A stretch of 64,000 nt of DNA from Nocardia salmonicida NBRC 13393 (GCF_001613085.1 NZ_BDBR01000022.1:109151-173150); one strand, 5' to 3'; positions 51,488-60,733 are shown, counted from the first letter of the stretch. The notes: generated from the sequence alone by a model not told the origin. Program-made: numbers and translations.

Positions 51488-52117
51488 GTGGAGCAATCCG
51501 TTGTGTCGATCGATGTGGTGACCTTGCGGTGCTGGGACGCCGACAGCGGCGTTCGTCTCGGCATCGCCCCCCGCGAGTTCGAGCCGTTCACGGGCCGACT
51601 CGCGCTACCCGGCGTGCTGCTCGGCCGCGGCGAACGTCTCGTCGACGCCGCCCGACGCGCTGTCCACACCAAACTCGGGGTGCCGACCGAGGCGATCGGC
51701 GCGGTCGGCCAGCTCGTCACCTTCGACGAACCCCATCGAGACCCGCGCGGCCCGACGCTGGCCATCGCGATGTGGGCGGTGGTCGCCGAACACGAGGGCC
51801 CGGCCGAGTGGGTGGGCTTCGACGACGTCCCGCCGCTGGCGTTCGACCACAACCGCATCGTCGAGACCAGCCGCGGCCTGCTGGCCGGACTCCTCTGGAA
51901 GGACGCGACGCTCACCCGAGCGCTGGCGGGCACCGAGTTTCCCGCTACCCGTGCGGTCGATCTCAGTACTTCCCTGCACGGCGCTCGTCCCGACCCGGCC
52001 AACCTCAACCGCACGCTCGCCGCGATTCCCGGACTCGGTCGCACCGGTGAACGTCGCCGGGTGAAGGCCACCGGCAGACCCGCCGTGGTGTGGGCGTTCG
52101 ACGTCGACGAGAACTGA
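51488..52117 (+). CDS. NrtR-like NUDIX-related transcriptional regulator
   Basis: 209 residues from GTG 51488. N-terminal Nudix-like domain; the box reads GVLLGRGERLVDAARRAVHT then KLGV, so the REUxEE glutamates are lost (R-A-V-H-T-K). The C-terminal half, ending in RRVKATGRPAVVWAF, matches the winged helix of NrtR proteins, which sense ADP-ribose-type ligands. So it is more likely a regulator than a hydrolase. ATG 51386 would add a 34-residue unsupported extension. 58 bases after the AdSS-like gene, same operon. Confidence 0.7.
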   Translation: MEQSVVSIDVVTLRCWDADSGVRLGIAPREFEPFTGRLALPGVLLGRGERLVDAARRAVHTKLGVPTEAIGAVGQLVTFDEPHRDPRGPTLAIAMWAVVAEHEGPAEWVGFDDVPPLAFDHNRIVETSRGLLAGLLWKDATLTRALAGTEFPATRAVDLSTSLHGARPDPANLNRTLAAIPGLGRTGERRRVKATGRPAVVWAFDVDEN

Positions 52118-52122
52118 GCGGC

Positions 52123-52207
52123 TCATCGCACAGCGGTGGTTCCCAGGTCGTAGCGGGCGTAGGCGTGGCGCAGGACCGAGGGCCACACACCGCTGCTGAT
52201 GTCAGCG
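52123..52207 (-). pseudogene. Possible C-terminal gene fragment
   Basis: A minus-strand frame without a start reads ANSADISSGVWPSVLRHAYA then RYDLGTTAVR and a stop. It is protein-like but only about 30 codons long. It may be a remnant between the NrtR-like gene and the phosphodiesterase gene. Confidence 0.2.
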
Positions 52208-52339
52208 GAATTCGCGGCTCGACGCTGTGGTTCGCCGGTTGTTCAGCGAAGCGTCCGAGGGGTGCGAAGGCGATGAAACGTCGATGAACACCGTCGCGTC
52301 GGTCTCGCCGCGGCGGCACGGATCCCTCATCGTGATGGC

Positions 52340-53356
52340 ATGCGCGAGATGTCGGCCCCGGCGAAAGTGCTTGTCGCGCTGGTGACCGCGTTGGTGACGA
52401 TTCCGCTGGTCGGGTCGGCGGCGGGGTCGGTGGCGGCGTTCGACGATGTGGGGGCGACGGTCGACGCGGCGGCCGAGTTCGGGGCTCCTCGACGCGGGGT
52501 CGGCGAGGTGGTGAACAAGGTCGTCGTCATCGGGATCGATGGCCTGATGTTCGACAAGGCCGATTCGGCGCAGGCGCCGCGGTTGCGCCACCTCGCCGCG
52601 CAGGGGCTGCTCTCGCAGGGCGACATCGCGGGGCACATCACGATTTCCGGGCCGTCGTGGGCGAGCGCGCTGACCGGGGTGTGGGACACCGAGCACGGGA
52701 TCACCGACAACGAATTCGACGCGAGTCCGTTCCTGGCACACCCGAGTGTGTTCACCCGGATCGAACGGGCCGACCCCGCCCGGTACACCGTGTCCATCGG
52801 CACCTGGCACCAGATCGCGACGATCGCCGCCACCGGTGACCGGCGCGCCGACGTCGCCCTCACCACCGTGCCGGTCGCCGACGACCCCGACGAATCGGCT
52901 ACCGATGCCGCGACCGCGACCGACGTGGTGTCGGCGATCGAGCGTTGCGGCCCTGATCTGGTCTTCACCCACCTCGACCAGATCGACCTGGCAGGCCACC
53001 AGCACGGCGGTGCGTCCCGCGCCTACCTGGCCGCGATTCGCCGGGTGGACGCGCTGGTCGGCCAGATCGTCGCGGCGGTCGACCGGCGCGCGCAAGCCTT
53101 TCCCCGCGAACAGTGGACCGTCCTGGTCACCACCGACCACGGACACCTCCCGACCGGCGGCCACGGGGGCCAGACCCCCGCCGAAACCGCCGACTTCGTC
53201 ATCGCCCGCGGCCCCGACTTCACCCCCGGCACCGTGACCAGCGCCCACACGCTGATTGATCTCACCCCCACCGTCCTCGACCTCCTCGCCGCCCCACCGG
53301 GCCGCCTGGACGGCCACAGCCTCCGCGCCCGCCCGACCCACGCCGACGAGCGCTGA
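52340..53356 (+). CDS. Exported type I phosphodiesterase / alkaline-phosphatase-superfamily protein
   Basis: 338 residues. N-terminal signal sequence (VLVALVTALVTIPLVGSAAGSVAA). Nucleotide pyrophosphatase-like core: VVVIGIDGLMFD (metal), SGPSWASALTGVWDTEHGI (nucleophile segment), HLDQIDLAGHQHG and TTDHGHLPTGGHGG (metal ligands). Hydrolyses a phosphodiester outside the membrane; substrate unknown. Monocistronic, after a 222-base gap with no clear promoter. Confidence 0.83.
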   Translation: MREMSAPAKVLVALVTALVTIPLVGSAAGSVAAFDDVGATVDAAAEFGAPRRGVGEVVNKVVVIGIDGLMFDKADSAQAPRLRHLAAQGLLSQGDIAGHITISGPSWASALTGVWDTEHGITDNEFDASPFLAHPSVFTRIERADPARYTVSIGTWHQIATIAATGDRRADVALTTVPVADDPDESATDAATATDVVSAIERCGPDLVFTHLDQIDLAGHQHGGASRAYLAAIRRVDALVGQIVAAVDRRAQAFPREQWTVLVTTDHGHLPTGGHGGQTPAETADFVIARGPDFTPGTVTSAHTLIDLTPTVLDLLAAPPGRLDGHSLRARPTHADER

Positions 53357-53563
53357 CAGATCCCACGACTCGGGTCAGAACAAACCGCTGATCACGCTAG
53401 GACGTGGGTAACTCATCGGGGATGACCAAAACCTGTCGAACACCTATCGGCAGGCCCGGAAACTCACTACGCTGCCCGGGAACGACCGGCAGAAACCGCG
53501 GAGTGGCGGATTAGCCGCAGGCCTGTGACCCCGGTGACTCGAACACCAGGTCGGTGCGGGGAC

Positions 53564-53569
53564 TAAAGT
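53564..53569 (+). promoter_or_regulatory. Candidate -10 element of rel
   Basis: TAAAGT, 64 bases before the rel ATG. A second TANNNT (TACGCT) lies near 53470. The rest of the 277-base gap shows no clear feature. Confidence 0.35.
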
Positions 53570-53633
53570 TGAGGACCCGGGCGGTTTGCAGCACTCGGCC
53601 GACAGGTCCGAATGCAGCGTGAGAGGTGGTGGC

Positions 53634-56006
53634 ATGACTCGACAACTCGGCGAGGCGAAGGTCGGGCAGGAATCCACCGGCGCCACGCCAAGCGAAGGTG
53701 CCCCGGCGAAGACCCCCGAAACCGCCAAGCAGTCCCCGACAGCCTCGGTGCCCAGTTCGGCCTCCCGGCGCGTCCGTGCGCGGCTGGCTCGACGGATGAC
53801 GGGTCAACGTGGGATCGCGGCGGTCAAGCCGGTGCTGGAACCGCTGGCCACCGTCCACCGCGAGCTGTACCCCAAGGCCAACCTCGGCCTGCTCCAGCGC
53901 GCCTTCGACGTCGCCGACGAGCGCCACGCCAAACAGTTCCGCAAGTCCGGCGACCCCTACATCACGCACCCGCTCGCGGTCGCCAACATCCTCGCCGAAC
54001 TCGGAATGGACACGACCACCCTGGTCGCGGCCCTGCTGCACGACACCGTCGAGGACACCGGCTACTCCCTCGAGCAGCTCAAGGAGGAGTTCGGCCAGGA
54101 AGTCGCCCACCTCGTCGACGGCGTCACCAAACTCGACAAGGTCAACCTGGGCGCGGCGGCTGAAGCCGAGACCATCCGCAAGATGATCATCGCCATGGCG
54201 CGTGACCCGCGCGTGCTGGTGATCAAGGTCGCCGACCGGTTGCACAACATGCGCACCATGCGTTTCCTGCCGCCGGAGAAGCAGGCCAAGAAGGCCAAGG
54301 AGACCCTGGAGGTGATCGCGCCGCTGGCGCATCGCCTCGGCATGGCGACCGTCAAATGGGAGCTCGAGGACCTCGCCTTCGCGATCCTGCACCCCAAGAA
54401 GTACGACGAGATCGTGCGCCTGGTCGCCGACCGCGCGCCCTCGCGCGACACCTATCTGGCGAAGGTGCGCGCCGAGATCACCAACACCCTGGCCGCGTCG
54501 CGGATCAACGCGATCGTCGAGGGCAGGCCCAAGCACTACTGGTCGATCTATCAGAAGATGATCGTCAAGGGCAAAGACTTCGATGACATCCATGACCTGG
54601 TCGGCATGCGCATCCTGTGCGAGGAAGTGCGTGACTGCTACGCCGCGGTCGGTGTCGTGCACTCGCTGTGGCAGCCCATGGCGGGCCGGTTCAAGGACTA
54701 CATCGCGCAGCCGCGCTACGGGGTCTACCAGTCGCTGCACACCACCGTGGTCGGCCCCGACGGCAAGCCGCTGGAAGTGCAGATCCGAACCCAGGACATG
54801 CACCGGACCGCCGAGTTCGGCATCGCCGCGCACTGGCGGTACAAGGAGACCAAGGGCAAGCACTCCGGTGACGCCGCCGAGGTCGACGACATGGCGTGGA
54901 TGCGTCAGCTGCTCGACTGGCAGCGTGAGGCGGCCGACCCCGCGGAGTTCCTGGAATCGCTGCGCTTCGACCTGAAGTCGCCGGAGATCTTCGTGTTCAC
55001 GCCCAAGGGCGACGTGATCACGCTGCCGCAGAAGTCGACCCCGGTCGACTTCGCCTACGCCGTGCACACCGAGGTCGGGCACAAGTGCATCGGCGCGCGG
55101 GTGAACGGGCGACTCGTAGCACTGGAACGGCAGTTGGAGAACGGCGAAGTCGTCGAGGTGTTCACCTCCAAGGCGCAGAACGCCGGACCAAGCCGTGACT
55201 GGCAGAAGTTCGTGGTCTCCCCGCGGGCGAAAGCCAAGATTCGCCAATGGTTTGCCAAGGAGCGGCGTGAGGAAGCGCTCGAGAGCGGCAAGGAGCAGAT
55301 CTCCAAGGAGGTCCGCCGCGTCGGGCTGCCGCTGCAGCGGTTGATGAGCGTCGAGGCGATGACCGCGGTCGCGCACGAGCTGCACTACAGCGACATCTCC
55401 ACTCTCTACACCGCTGTCGGCGAGCACCAGGTGTCGGCTCACCATGTGGTGCAGCGGCTCATGGCCCAGCTCGGCGGCATCGGCGATGTCGAGAACGAGC
55501 TGGCCGAGCGGTCGACGCCGTCGACCACGCCCAGCAGGCAGCGGGTCACCGGTGATGCCGGTGTGCTCATCCCCGGTGCGCCGGGAACGGTCGCCAAGCT
55601 GGCCAAGTGCTGCACGCCGGTGCCGGGCGACGAGATCATGGGCTTCGTCACCCGTGGTGGCTCGGTGAGCGTGCACCGCACCGACTGCACCAACGCCGAT
55701 TCGCTGCAGGAGCAGTCGGAGCGGATCATCGACGTCGAATGGGCGCCCTCGCCCTCGTCGGTGTTCCTTGTCGCCATCCAGATCGAGGCGCTCGACCGCA
55801 CCCGATTGCTCTCGGACGTGACCAAGGTGCTGGCCGACGAGAAGGTCAACATCCTGTCCGCCTCGGTGGCCACGCACGGTGACCGCGTCGCGATCAGCAA
55901 GTTCACCTTCGAGATGGGCGACCCCAAGCACCTGGGCCATCTGCTCAATGTGGTGCGCAACGTCGAAGGTGTCTACGACGTGTACCGGGTGACCTCCGCC
56001 GCCTGA
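53634..56006 (+). CDS. rel: Bifunctional (p)ppGpp synthetase/hydrolase
   Basis: 790 residues, the same length as M. tuberculosis Rel. Order: HD hydrolase (THPLAVANILAELGMDTTTLVAALLHDTVEDT), synthetase (RPKHYWSIYQKMIVKGKDFDDIHDLVGMRI, and YQSLHTTVVGPDGKPLEVQIRT), TGS, helical/zinc region (CCTPVPGDEIMGFVTRGGSVSVHRTDC) and ACT. Both catalytic halves look intact. Controls the stringent response from the ribosome. ATG 53634 has GAGAGGTGG upstream. A strong terminator follows. Confidence 0.97.
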   Translation: MTRQLGEAKVGQESTGATPSEGAPAKTPETAKQSPTASVPSSASRRVRARLARRMTGQRGIAAVKPVLEPLATVHRELYPKANLGLLQRAFDVADERHAKQFRKSGDPYITHPLAVANILAELGMDTTTLVAALLHDTVEDTGYSLEQLKEEFGQEVAHLVDGVTKLDKVNLGAAAEAETIRKMIIAMARDPRVLVIKVADRLHNMRTMRFLPPEKQAKKAKETLEVIAPLAHRLGMATVKWELEDLAFAILHPKKYDEIVRLVADRAPSRDTYLAKVRAEITNTLAASRINAIVEGRPKHYWSIYQKMIVKGKDFDDIHDLVGMRILCEEVRDCYAAVGVVHSLWQPMAGRFKDYIAQPRYGVYQSLHTTVVGPDGKPLEVQIRTQDMHRTAEFGIAAHWRYKETKGKHSGDAAEVDDMAWMRQLLDWQREAADPAEFLESLRFDLKSPEIFVFTPKGDVITLPQKSTPVDFAYAVHTEVGHKCIGARVNGRLVALERQLENGEVVEVFTSKAQNAGPSRDWQKFVVSPRAKAKIRQWFAKERREEALESGKEQISKEVRRVGLPLQRLMSVEAMTAVAHELHYSDISTLYTAVGEHQVSAHHVVQRLMAQLGGIGDVENELAERSTPSTTPSRQRVTGDAGVLIPGAPGTVAKLAKCCTPVPGDEIMGFVTRGGSVSVHRTDCTNADSLQEQSERIIDVEWAPSPSSVFLVAIQIEALDRTRLLSDVTKVLADEKVNILSASVATHGDRVAISKFTFEMGDPKHLGHLLNVVRNVEGVYDVYRVTSAA

Positions 56007-56015
56007 CCTCGACCA

Positions 56016-56054
56016 CGGCCCGGGCACTCTCGCCTCGCGAGGGTGCCCGGGCCG
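56016..56054 (+). terminator. Terminator after rel
   Basis: An 18-bp stem with one T-G pair and loop CTC, followed by CTGTCT, starting nine bases after the rel stop. Confidence 0.75.
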
Positions 56055-56203
56055 CTGTCTATCCAGGTGATCGCCGAAAAGTTGCCGGCCGCAGCGGGTT
56101 TGCCGGGGGCAGTGAAAGGGCCGATTAGGGCAGCGGTTGGGTTACCCGGAATCTGTTACGGTTTAGTGCGTTTCAACGCTCCACTGGTCAGCCGAAACGG
56201 ACT

Positions 56204-57856
56204 GTGATGCGGATCGATATGGCTCGGTGCACGACACGACTCACGGGGACGCTGATAGCGTTCACCGTCGCTTCGCTGTCGGTTACGGCGGGGGTGGCCG
56301 GTGCGGAAGACCGTACACCCACCACGCCGTCTACGCAGGTATCTATCGCGGCGTGTCCGGCGCTGTACGCCTTGGGAATTCAGGGCACGGGCGAGTCATC
56401 GCCCGACGCGGCGCCCAGCACCGATACCGGAATGCTGTCGACGGTGTTCCGCCCGATGATGGCCGGCGCGGCCGACGCGGGACTCGTCGATCGTGCGTAT
56501 GTGCCCTACGAGGCGGGTTTCGGTGGCGCGGTCCAGGGCGGGGCGGTGCCGTACACGGAATCGGTCGCGGGTGGGTTGGAGCGACTCCGCTCGATGGCTA
56601 CCCAGGTGATCCAACGCTGCCCGGACTCCCGGATCGCGGTCGTCGGGTACTCCCAAGGCGCCCATGTCGCCTCGCTGTTCGCCCAGGAGGTCGGCGCGGG
56701 CGGCGGTGCGGTGCCCGCGGACAAGGTCGCCGCGGTCGCGTTGTTCGCCGACCCGACCCGCGGCGAGAACGCGCCGCTGTTCCCCGGCGCACCCGACCGG
56801 TCCTCGCCGCTGGCCGCACCCGGCACCTCCGGCGAGGCGCTGACCGCCATCGGTGAGGTGCGCCAAGGTATCGCGTCCGGCGGCGGACTCGCTCCGCGGA
56901 GTGAGCAGACCGACGACTTCGGCAAACTCACCGGTCGTGTCGCAAGCTTTTGTGCCACAGGCGATCTCGCGTGCGACGCCCCCCAGGGCGCGCCGATCGT
57001 GCGGGCCGTCACCAACCTCATGAGCCAGACGAAACTCTCCGGCGGCGACCCGATCGGCTCGTTGACCTCGATCGCGCAGGCGCTGGCGTTCACCTCCATC
57101 AAAACCGCCACCGCGGTGGTCGAGGAGGACATCTCCGGCACCACCCTGAGCGATGTGTCGATCTCGCCGAAGAAGTCGATCTCGCAACGACTGTCCGACG
57201 CCTCGGACCCGAACAGCAAGCTCGATCTGAACGCCGCGTACCGGGCGCTGCTGAAGGTGGGCATGATCGGCCTCAACGCCGTCGCCACCGTGGTGAAGTC
57301 GGTGATCAGCCCCGCGAGCATCAGCGAATTGGCCACGGCCACACTGTCGAATCCGCTGGCCGGGCTGACGCTGCTCGGGACGAAACTGGTAGGCGCGGTC
57401 CCGCAACTCGTCCCGCCGACCACCGGGGTGCGGCTGGTCAACGAGGCGTTCACCGCGGTCAAGCAGAACGTCACCGACAACGCCGAGCTCCTCGACATCA
57501 CCACCTGGGTGCGCTACTGGAACACGCTGCAACGCCATGACGCGTACTCGCGCATGGGCGTCGGCGCGAACGGCGCGACACCGACGCAGTACGTGGGCGA
57601 GTGGTTCGCCGCGCTGGCCCGCGACGCGGCAGGCGCTTCCGGGAAGGGCGCGGTACCGGTCGGCGGGTCCGACTCGCGTGGTATGGGAATATTCCAGAGC
57701 CCGAACGGCGCGTCTCCGACACCCAAACCCTCCGGTGGGGGACAATTTCCGTTCGGGACAGGAGCCGATGGCGCCTCATCCGGCGGCGCGACGACTCCGC
57801 CTGCCGCGACACCCGTAACCACCGCACCCACCACCCGTCCGTTCTCTGTGAACTGA
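56204..57856 (+). CDS. Secreted cutinase-family esterase, extended
   Basis: 550 residues with a Sec signal peptide (LIAFTVASLSVTAGVAGA). Cutinase motifs: CPALYALGIQGTGES (oxyanion), GYSQGAHV with nucleophile Ser150, and FCATGDLACD with the catalytic Asp. The usual His follows within about 20 residues, but the best candidate here (RHDAYSRM) is some 190 residues later, after an inserted segment; a Pro/Thr-rich tail ends the protein. Hydrolyses an ester outside the cell, possibly lipid or polyester. GTG 56204; ATG 56207 is equivalent. Confidence 0.82.
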   Translation: MMRIDMARCTTRLTGTLIAFTVASLSVTAGVAGAEDRTPTTPSTQVSIAACPALYALGIQGTGESSPDAAPSTDTGMLSTVFRPMMAGAADAGLVDRAYVPYEAGFGGAVQGGAVPYTESVAGGLERLRSMATQVIQRCPDSRIAVVGYSQGAHVASLFAQEVGAGGGAVPADKVAAVALFADPTRGENAPLFPGAPDRSSPLAAPGTSGEALTAIGEVRQGIASGGGLAPRSEQTDDFGKLTGRVASFCATGDLACDAPQGAPIVRAVTNLMSQTKLSGGDPIGSLTSIAQALAFTSIKTATAVVEEDISGTTLSDVSISPKKSISQRLSDASDPNSKLDLNAAYRALLKVGMIGLNAVATVVKSVISPASISELATATLSNPLAGLTLLGTKLVGAVPQLVPPTTGVRLVNEAFTAVKQNVTDNAELLDITTWVRYWNTLQRHDAYSRMGVGANGATPTQYVGEWFAALARDAAGASGKGAVPVGGSDSRGMGIFQSPNGASPTPKPSGGGQFPFGTGADGASSGGATTPPAATPVTTAPTTRPFSVN

Positions 57857-57908
57857 TCACCGAGAGGTCTTCGATGCGAACTGTGCCCGGCGCCGTGGAA
57901 AGGGGGGA

Positions 57909-59159
57909 ATGTTGAAGTCGTACAACGAATTGTCGCGCTGGTACTCGGCGCTGGAGCCCGAGTCCGATACCGATACCGGTGCCCCCACGCGCCCGGGCAC
58001 CACCGAACCGGTGGCGGGCGACGACGACAGCATCGACCGATATTCGACGAGTCCCGACTCCACCCCGACGCCGGAACCCGCGCCGGCAGGGGAGCGTCAG
58101 CCGGAACCGTTCAGCCTCGACCTCGACGATCAGTCGAACGCCACCGGCGACTCGCACAGCCGGGTCACGGGACCTCAGTCGAAAGTTGTCGGCGACCCCC
58201 ACGACTCGAACACCGAGTCCGAGCCGAAAATCGGCGATCCGGACGGCTGGAACGTCGAGCCGAAGCCGAATGTCGACGACGACCGCCGACCCGTTCAGCA
58301 CCTGTCGAACGCGAAGGGCGACCCGTTCGATCGAGCCACCGAGTTCGATGACGCGACAACTGAATCCGCCGACTTCGCCCCGGCCGCGTACGGAAAGCGA
58401 CCCCACCCGGTCGAACCCGACCCGGTACCACCGCCCCCCGCGCAACTGGCCAGACGTCGCAGCGACTTCACCGGCGGCTGGTCGGACTGGGTCGCCGAGC
58501 CGGCACCCGGCCCCGACGACGACTACGACGCCGAACTCGTCCAGTTCCCCTGGCCCGAGGCCGCCGCCGACGAATACGACGACGCCCGCGTGCTCGAACC
58601 CTCGGGCGCGCTGCGCGCGAGCCGGAAACGGCAGCGCGCCTGGGTGGTTCTCGTGGTCTCGGTGCTGGTGCTCGTCCTCGCCGCGACCGGTGTGTTCTTC
58701 CTGCTCTTCGGGCGCGGCGACGGCGACGCGGCCCGGCACGCCGCCCCGCCGCTGCATTTCACCGCGGGCAACCTGACCGCCGACACCGCGGGCTCGTGCC
58801 CGACCGAACGCACCGACATCGTGGTGCGCAGCGCGGAGGCGGGCGGTACCGGCTCGGGCCCCGACGCCGTGCTCGCCTTCCAATACGCCTACTACGTGAC
58901 CCGATCGGGGGAGCAGGCCAGAGCGGTGGCCACCCCCGACGCCGACGTCTCGCCGGCCGCCGTGATCCAGCGCGGTATCGACACCATCCCGGTGGGGACC
59001 ACCCACTGCGTGCGGATCACCACTGTCGCGGCCGACCGGTACACGGTGGAGGTCACCGAGTTCCGGCCCGCGGGCGCACCGGCCACCTACACCAAGCAAT
59101 CGGTGCGAACAGCGCTGGTCGGCGATCGCACGCTCATCACGGGCATCGCGGCAGGGTAA
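57909..59159 (+). CDS. Single-pass membrane protein at start of T4SS-like module
   Basis: 416 residues. About 240 cytoplasmic residues are acidic, Pro-rich and probably disordered; one membrane segment (AWVVLVVSVLVLVLAATGVFFLLF); then an extracytoplasmic domain of about 150 residues with two Cys (SCPTER, THCVRI) and an NTF2/VirB8-like strand-helix pattern (VLAFQYAYYVTRSGEQARAV). The ATG is preceded by AGGGGGG. First gene of a run of short, overlapping membrane genes. Role in secretion or conjugation is inferred from neighbours. Confidence 0.72.
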   Translation: MLKSYNELSRWYSALEPESDTDTGAPTRPGTTEPVAGDDDSIDRYSTSPDSTPTPEPAPAGERQPEPFSLDLDDQSNATGDSHSRVTGPQSKVVGDPHDSNTESEPKIGDPDGWNVEPKPNVDDDRRPVQHLSNAKGDPFDRATEFDDATTESADFAPAAYGKRPHPVEPDPVPPPPAQLARRRSDFTGGWSDWVAEPAPGPDDDYDAELVQFPWPEAAADEYDDARVLEPSGALRASRKRQRAWVVLVVSVLVLVLAATGVFFLLFGRGDGDAARHAAPPLHFTAGNLTADTAGSCPTERTDIVVRSAEAGGTGSGPDAVLAFQYAYYVTRSGEQARAVATPDADVSPAAVIQRGIDTIPVGTTHCVRITTVAADRYTVEVTEFRPAGAPATYTKQSVRTALVGDRTLITGIAAG

Positions 59160-59168
59160 GGAGAGGCG

Positions 59169-60023
59169 ATGACAGACGACTGGAGCCGATGGCTCGACGA
59201 GGCCCCCGAGGGGGACCCGTCCGATGACCTGGCGCGTGATCCGGCTCCGGTGGTGCGGTTGCGGCGTCGCAACGGTGAGCGTCGCGACGGTACCCGCAGG
59301 CCGATCCTGGTGGTCGGTGGCTGCGGCGGTGCGGGCACGACAACGACGGTGCTCGGCCTGGCCGCGGAACTGGTCACCGCGGGTGCCACGACGGTGGCGG
59401 TCGACGCGACCGCCGCGGGCAGCGATATCGCCCTGCGCGGCGCCGACAAACATCTGCACCCGGTGAATCTGCAGTCCTGGGTATACGGCCGCGGCGACGA
59501 CGAACCGGCACCGCTCGAGGAGTGCCTTTCCCGTTCCACCTCCGGTTTCGGGCTGCTGTGGCGCGACGCGACCCCGCTGCGCCGGCGCGCGACATTTCTC
59601 ACTGTCGCGCGGGCGCTGGACACCGGTGGGTACACGGCGGTGTACGACGGCGGCAACCCGATTGCCGGACGGCAACTGCGCCCCCTGCTCGACGATGCCG
59701 ATATCGCACTCGTCCTTGCCATTCCGGCCCGCGTCGACGCCGCCAACCGGCTGCGTGTGACCCTGGAATGGCTCGACGACCACTACGGTGACGACGGCGC
59801 AGGTGTGGTGGCCGACACCACCATCGTTGTCTCGCACCAGTACTCGCACGACGACTCGCGCGTAGCGGAGCATTTGCGCGAGCATCTGTCGGGCTGGGTG
59901 CGCGAGGTCGTCGAGATCCCCTACGACCCGCATCTCGCGCGCGGGGAACTCGTCCGCCACGCCGAGCTCGCCGAGGCGACGCGTTCGGCGTATGCGAGCT
60001 TGCTCGCGGGGGTGGCATCATGA
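59169..60023 (+). CDS. ParA/MinD-like protein with lysine-less P-loop
   Basis: 284 residues. SIMIBI-type fold: PILVVGGCGGAGTTTTVLGLAAELVTAGATTVAVDATAAGSDIAL, then YTAVYDGGNP and IALVLAIPARVDAANRLRVTLEWL. The P-loop GGAGTTT lacks the lysine of GKT[TS], so normal ATP hydrolysis is in doubt. AAGGAGAGG precedes the ATG. Overlaps the next gene (ATGA), which has the same peculiarity. Such proteins accompany the SCO6880-type secretion genes of actinobacteria. Confidence 0.75.
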   Translation: MTDDWSRWLDEAPEGDPSDDLARDPAPVVRLRRRNGERRDGTRRPILVVGGCGGAGTTTTVLGLAAELVTAGATTVAVDATAAGSDIALRGADKHLHPVNLQSWVYGRGDDEPAPLEECLSRSTSGFGLLWRDATPLRRRATFLTVARALDTGGYTAVYDGGNPIAGRQLRPLLDDADIALVLAIPARVDAANRLRVTLEWLDDHYGDDGAGVVADTTIVVSHQYSHDDSRVAEHLREHLSGWVREVVEIPYDPHLARGELVRHAELAEATRSAYASLLAGVAS

Positions 60024-60661
60024 CGGCAGCCATGAATCTTCGTCGTCGTCGTGAACCGGACGCCCCCGCCGGTGTAGTCGCGCCGCCAGAATCGCTGCGC
60101 GCCAAGATCTGGGAGCGACCGGTGCCCGGGGTCGGCCGGGCGCCGCTGGTGTGGTTGCTCGGGGTGCACGGAGGCGCCGGCGCGACCACCCTGGCGCACG
60201 TGCTCGCGCCCGCCGCCGACGCGCGCGGGCGCTGGCCCGGCGTGTTCGACCGGGAGTCCCCCTATGTCGTGCTGGTCGCCAGGGAAACCATCTCCGGACT
60301 CACCCGCGCGCACGATCTGCTGCGCCAGCACCACGCCGGGCTCGCGGGCCCCGCACTGGTTCTCGGTCTGATCACCGTCGCCGCGCGGCCTGGCCGGATG
60401 GCGCCGGAGATCCGGCGCTACCGGGAGGTGGTCGGCTCGCTGGCCGGGCACGTCTGGCAGGTGCCGTGGTTCGAGGAATGGACTCTGGTGGAGTCCGACG
60501 CGCTTCCGGTGTGGTCGCCGGGCGACGAGGTGGCGGTCAGGAAACGCCGCCCCGACCCGCTCGACGACGTGCCGGTAGAAATCGGTGACCTCGGTACCGA
60601 TGTGGTCGCCGCGATCCGCACCAGTCTCGGCCCGCCCACGTCGGGCGGGGGTCGATCATGA
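60020..60661 (+). CDS. Second P-loop-like protein (DUF6668-like)
   Basis: 213 residues. LVWLLGVHGGAGATTLAHVL is a P-loop-like start, again without lysine (GGAGATT). Then VVLVARETISGLTRAHDLLR and LVLGLITVAARPGRM follow the pattern of partner proteins found beside conjugation-like genes. Coupled to the ParA-like gene. Function unknown. Confidence 0.7.
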   Translation: MTAAMNLRRRREPDAPAGVVAPPESLRAKIWERPVPGVGRAPLVWLLGVHGGAGATTLAHVLAPAADARGRWPGVFDRESPYVVLVARETISGLTRAHDLLRQHHAGLAGPALVLGLITVAARPGRMAPEIRRYREVVGSLAGHVWQVPWFEEWTLVESDALPVWSPGDEVAVRKRRPDPLDDVPVEIGDLGTDVVAAIRTSLGPPTSGGGRS

Positions 60662-60716
60662 ACGCCGGGCGGTTCACCGGTCGGTGGTGTACAAACGTGT
60701 GTCGTCGTCGAAGTGT

Positions 60717-60727
60717 TTGTGGCACAA
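60717..60727 (+). promoter_or_regulatory. Inverted repeat over promoter of the small membrane genes
   Basis: TTGTGGCACAA, a perfect palindrome around one base, seven bases before the -10 element TACAGT. Confidence 0.4.
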
Positions 60728-60733
60728 CACCTT

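Noticed and set aside
53511..56027. 838-codon open frame antisense to rel
   Set aside because: Same GC-driven artefact; the plus-strand frame is an unmistakable Rel protein.
57498..59960. 820-codon antisense frame across the secretion-module genes
   Set aside because: Composition is Arg/Gly/Val repeats without domains; the plus-strand genes have ribosome sites and overlaps.
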